Assembly: GCA_030654205.1 (NCBI GenBank)
Contig: JAURXW010000157.1
Coordinates: forward strand, 1 to 6,992
Source of the DNA: Bacteriovorax sp.
GTDB taxonomy: Bacteria > Bdellovibrionota > Bacteriovoracia > Bacteriovoracales > Bacteriovoracaceae
Direction: 5' to 3'
Length of the DNA stretch: 6,992 bases
Shown one piece after another: positions 6,770 through 6,992 of this stretch. Position 1 is the first letter of the stretch, and every line of letters starts with the position of its first letter. The notes beneath the pieces are model-generated. The model was not told the origin of the DNA, did no database searches, and worked only from the letters and a program-made list of their open reading frames with translations. A program made the position numbers and the translations under genes.

Positions 6770-6992
6770 ATGAAGATTTTAGTCACTGGTGCCAATGGTT
6801 TTGTGGGAACTCATCTTTGTTTAAAATTATTAAACCAAGGCCATACTGTTTACGGATTGGTGCGCACACCCTCTAAAATGAATCTTGTTCATGCCAACTT
6901 CAATTTGCTCCAAGGAGATTTAGAGTTAGTCGGAATGCCATGGATTCATTATCTTCCTCTTGATTTAGATGCATGCATTCACACCGCAGGGT
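6770..6992 (+). CDS. NAD(P)-dependent epimerase/dehydratase-type protein (extended SDR), 3' end outside window; candidate CerR-like reductase
   Basis: Only the first 74 codons are present. They begin MKILVTGANGFVGTHL, the first strand and glycine-rich dinucleotide loop (TGxxGxxG) of an extended short-chain dehydrogenase, followed by an alpha helix and second strand ending GLVRTPSK. The Arg rather than an acidic residue after that strand favours NADPH over NADH. DACIHTAG near the window edge matches the family's DxVxHxAA strand. The catalytic YxxxK would lie beyond the edge and cannot be checked. The ATG follows the upstream TAA directly (TAAATG) and has no ribosome binding site of its own beyond a weak purine run, so translation is probably coupled. 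By context it may reduce the keto group of a 3-keto-sphingoid or 3-ketoceramide, as the epimerase-like CerR does in Caulobacter; other sugar-epimerase or reductase roles cannot be excluded from this fragment. Confidence 0.85.
   Translation, partial: MKILVTGANGFVGTHLCLKLLNQGHTVYGLVRTPSKMNLVHANFNLLQGDLELVGMPWIHYLPLDLDACIHTAG

Overview
This is an AT-rich chromosomal segment (about two thirds A+T by eye) with dense, short-gapped genes and no RNA genes, mobile elements, CRISPR arrays or prophage parts that I can see. The set combines an Escherichia coli-type aminopeptidase N, a DUF2797 protein, a YcgR-like PilZ protein and a serine palmitoyltransferase-type enzyme followed by an acyltransferase-like and a reductase-like gene. 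It suggests a Gram-negative bacterium able to make sphingolipids. Bdellovibrionota of the Bacteriovorax type fit well, because Bacteriovorax (formerly Bdellovibrio) stolpii is known to make sphingophosphonolipids. This assignment is inference, and a Bacteroidota or other deltaproteobacterial-type host is not excluded.

Left part, minus strand (1-3325): a two-gene operon. A DUF2797 cysteine-rich protein comes first (3325 down to 2504), then pepN (2494 down, running off the left edge). The genes are 9 bases apart, and the pepN ribosome binding site starts in the upstream stop codon. Both ends of pepN's catalytic machinery are intact; only about 40 C-terminal residues are missing.

Middle (3326-4283): a short divergent intergenic region, then a plus-strand gene for a two-domain PilZ protein with complete cyclic-di-GMP binding motifs, then a 91-base gap.

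Right part, plus strand (4284-6992): three consecutive genes that look like one ceramide/sphingolipid operon. They are a serine palmitoyltransferase-like PLP enzyme, a 376-residue GNAT-fold protein, and the start of an NAD(P)-dependent epimerase/dehydratase-type Rossmann protein. In Caulobacter, ceramide is made by serine palmitoyltransferase, a GNAT-like ceramide synthase (bCerS) and an epimerase-like reductase (CerR), so this order mirrors the three steps: condensation of serine with acyl thioester, N-acylation, ketone reduction. The junction between genes 1 and 2 carries a perfect 12-bp hairpin that buries the ribosome binding site of gene 2. Genes 2 and 3 abut with no spacer (TAAATG).

A compositional oddity runs through the whole window: the palindrome GGCC occurs about 35 times by hand count, several-fold more than base composition predicts, while CCGG occurs about 7 times. 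There are no gene-free stretches longer than 100 bases.
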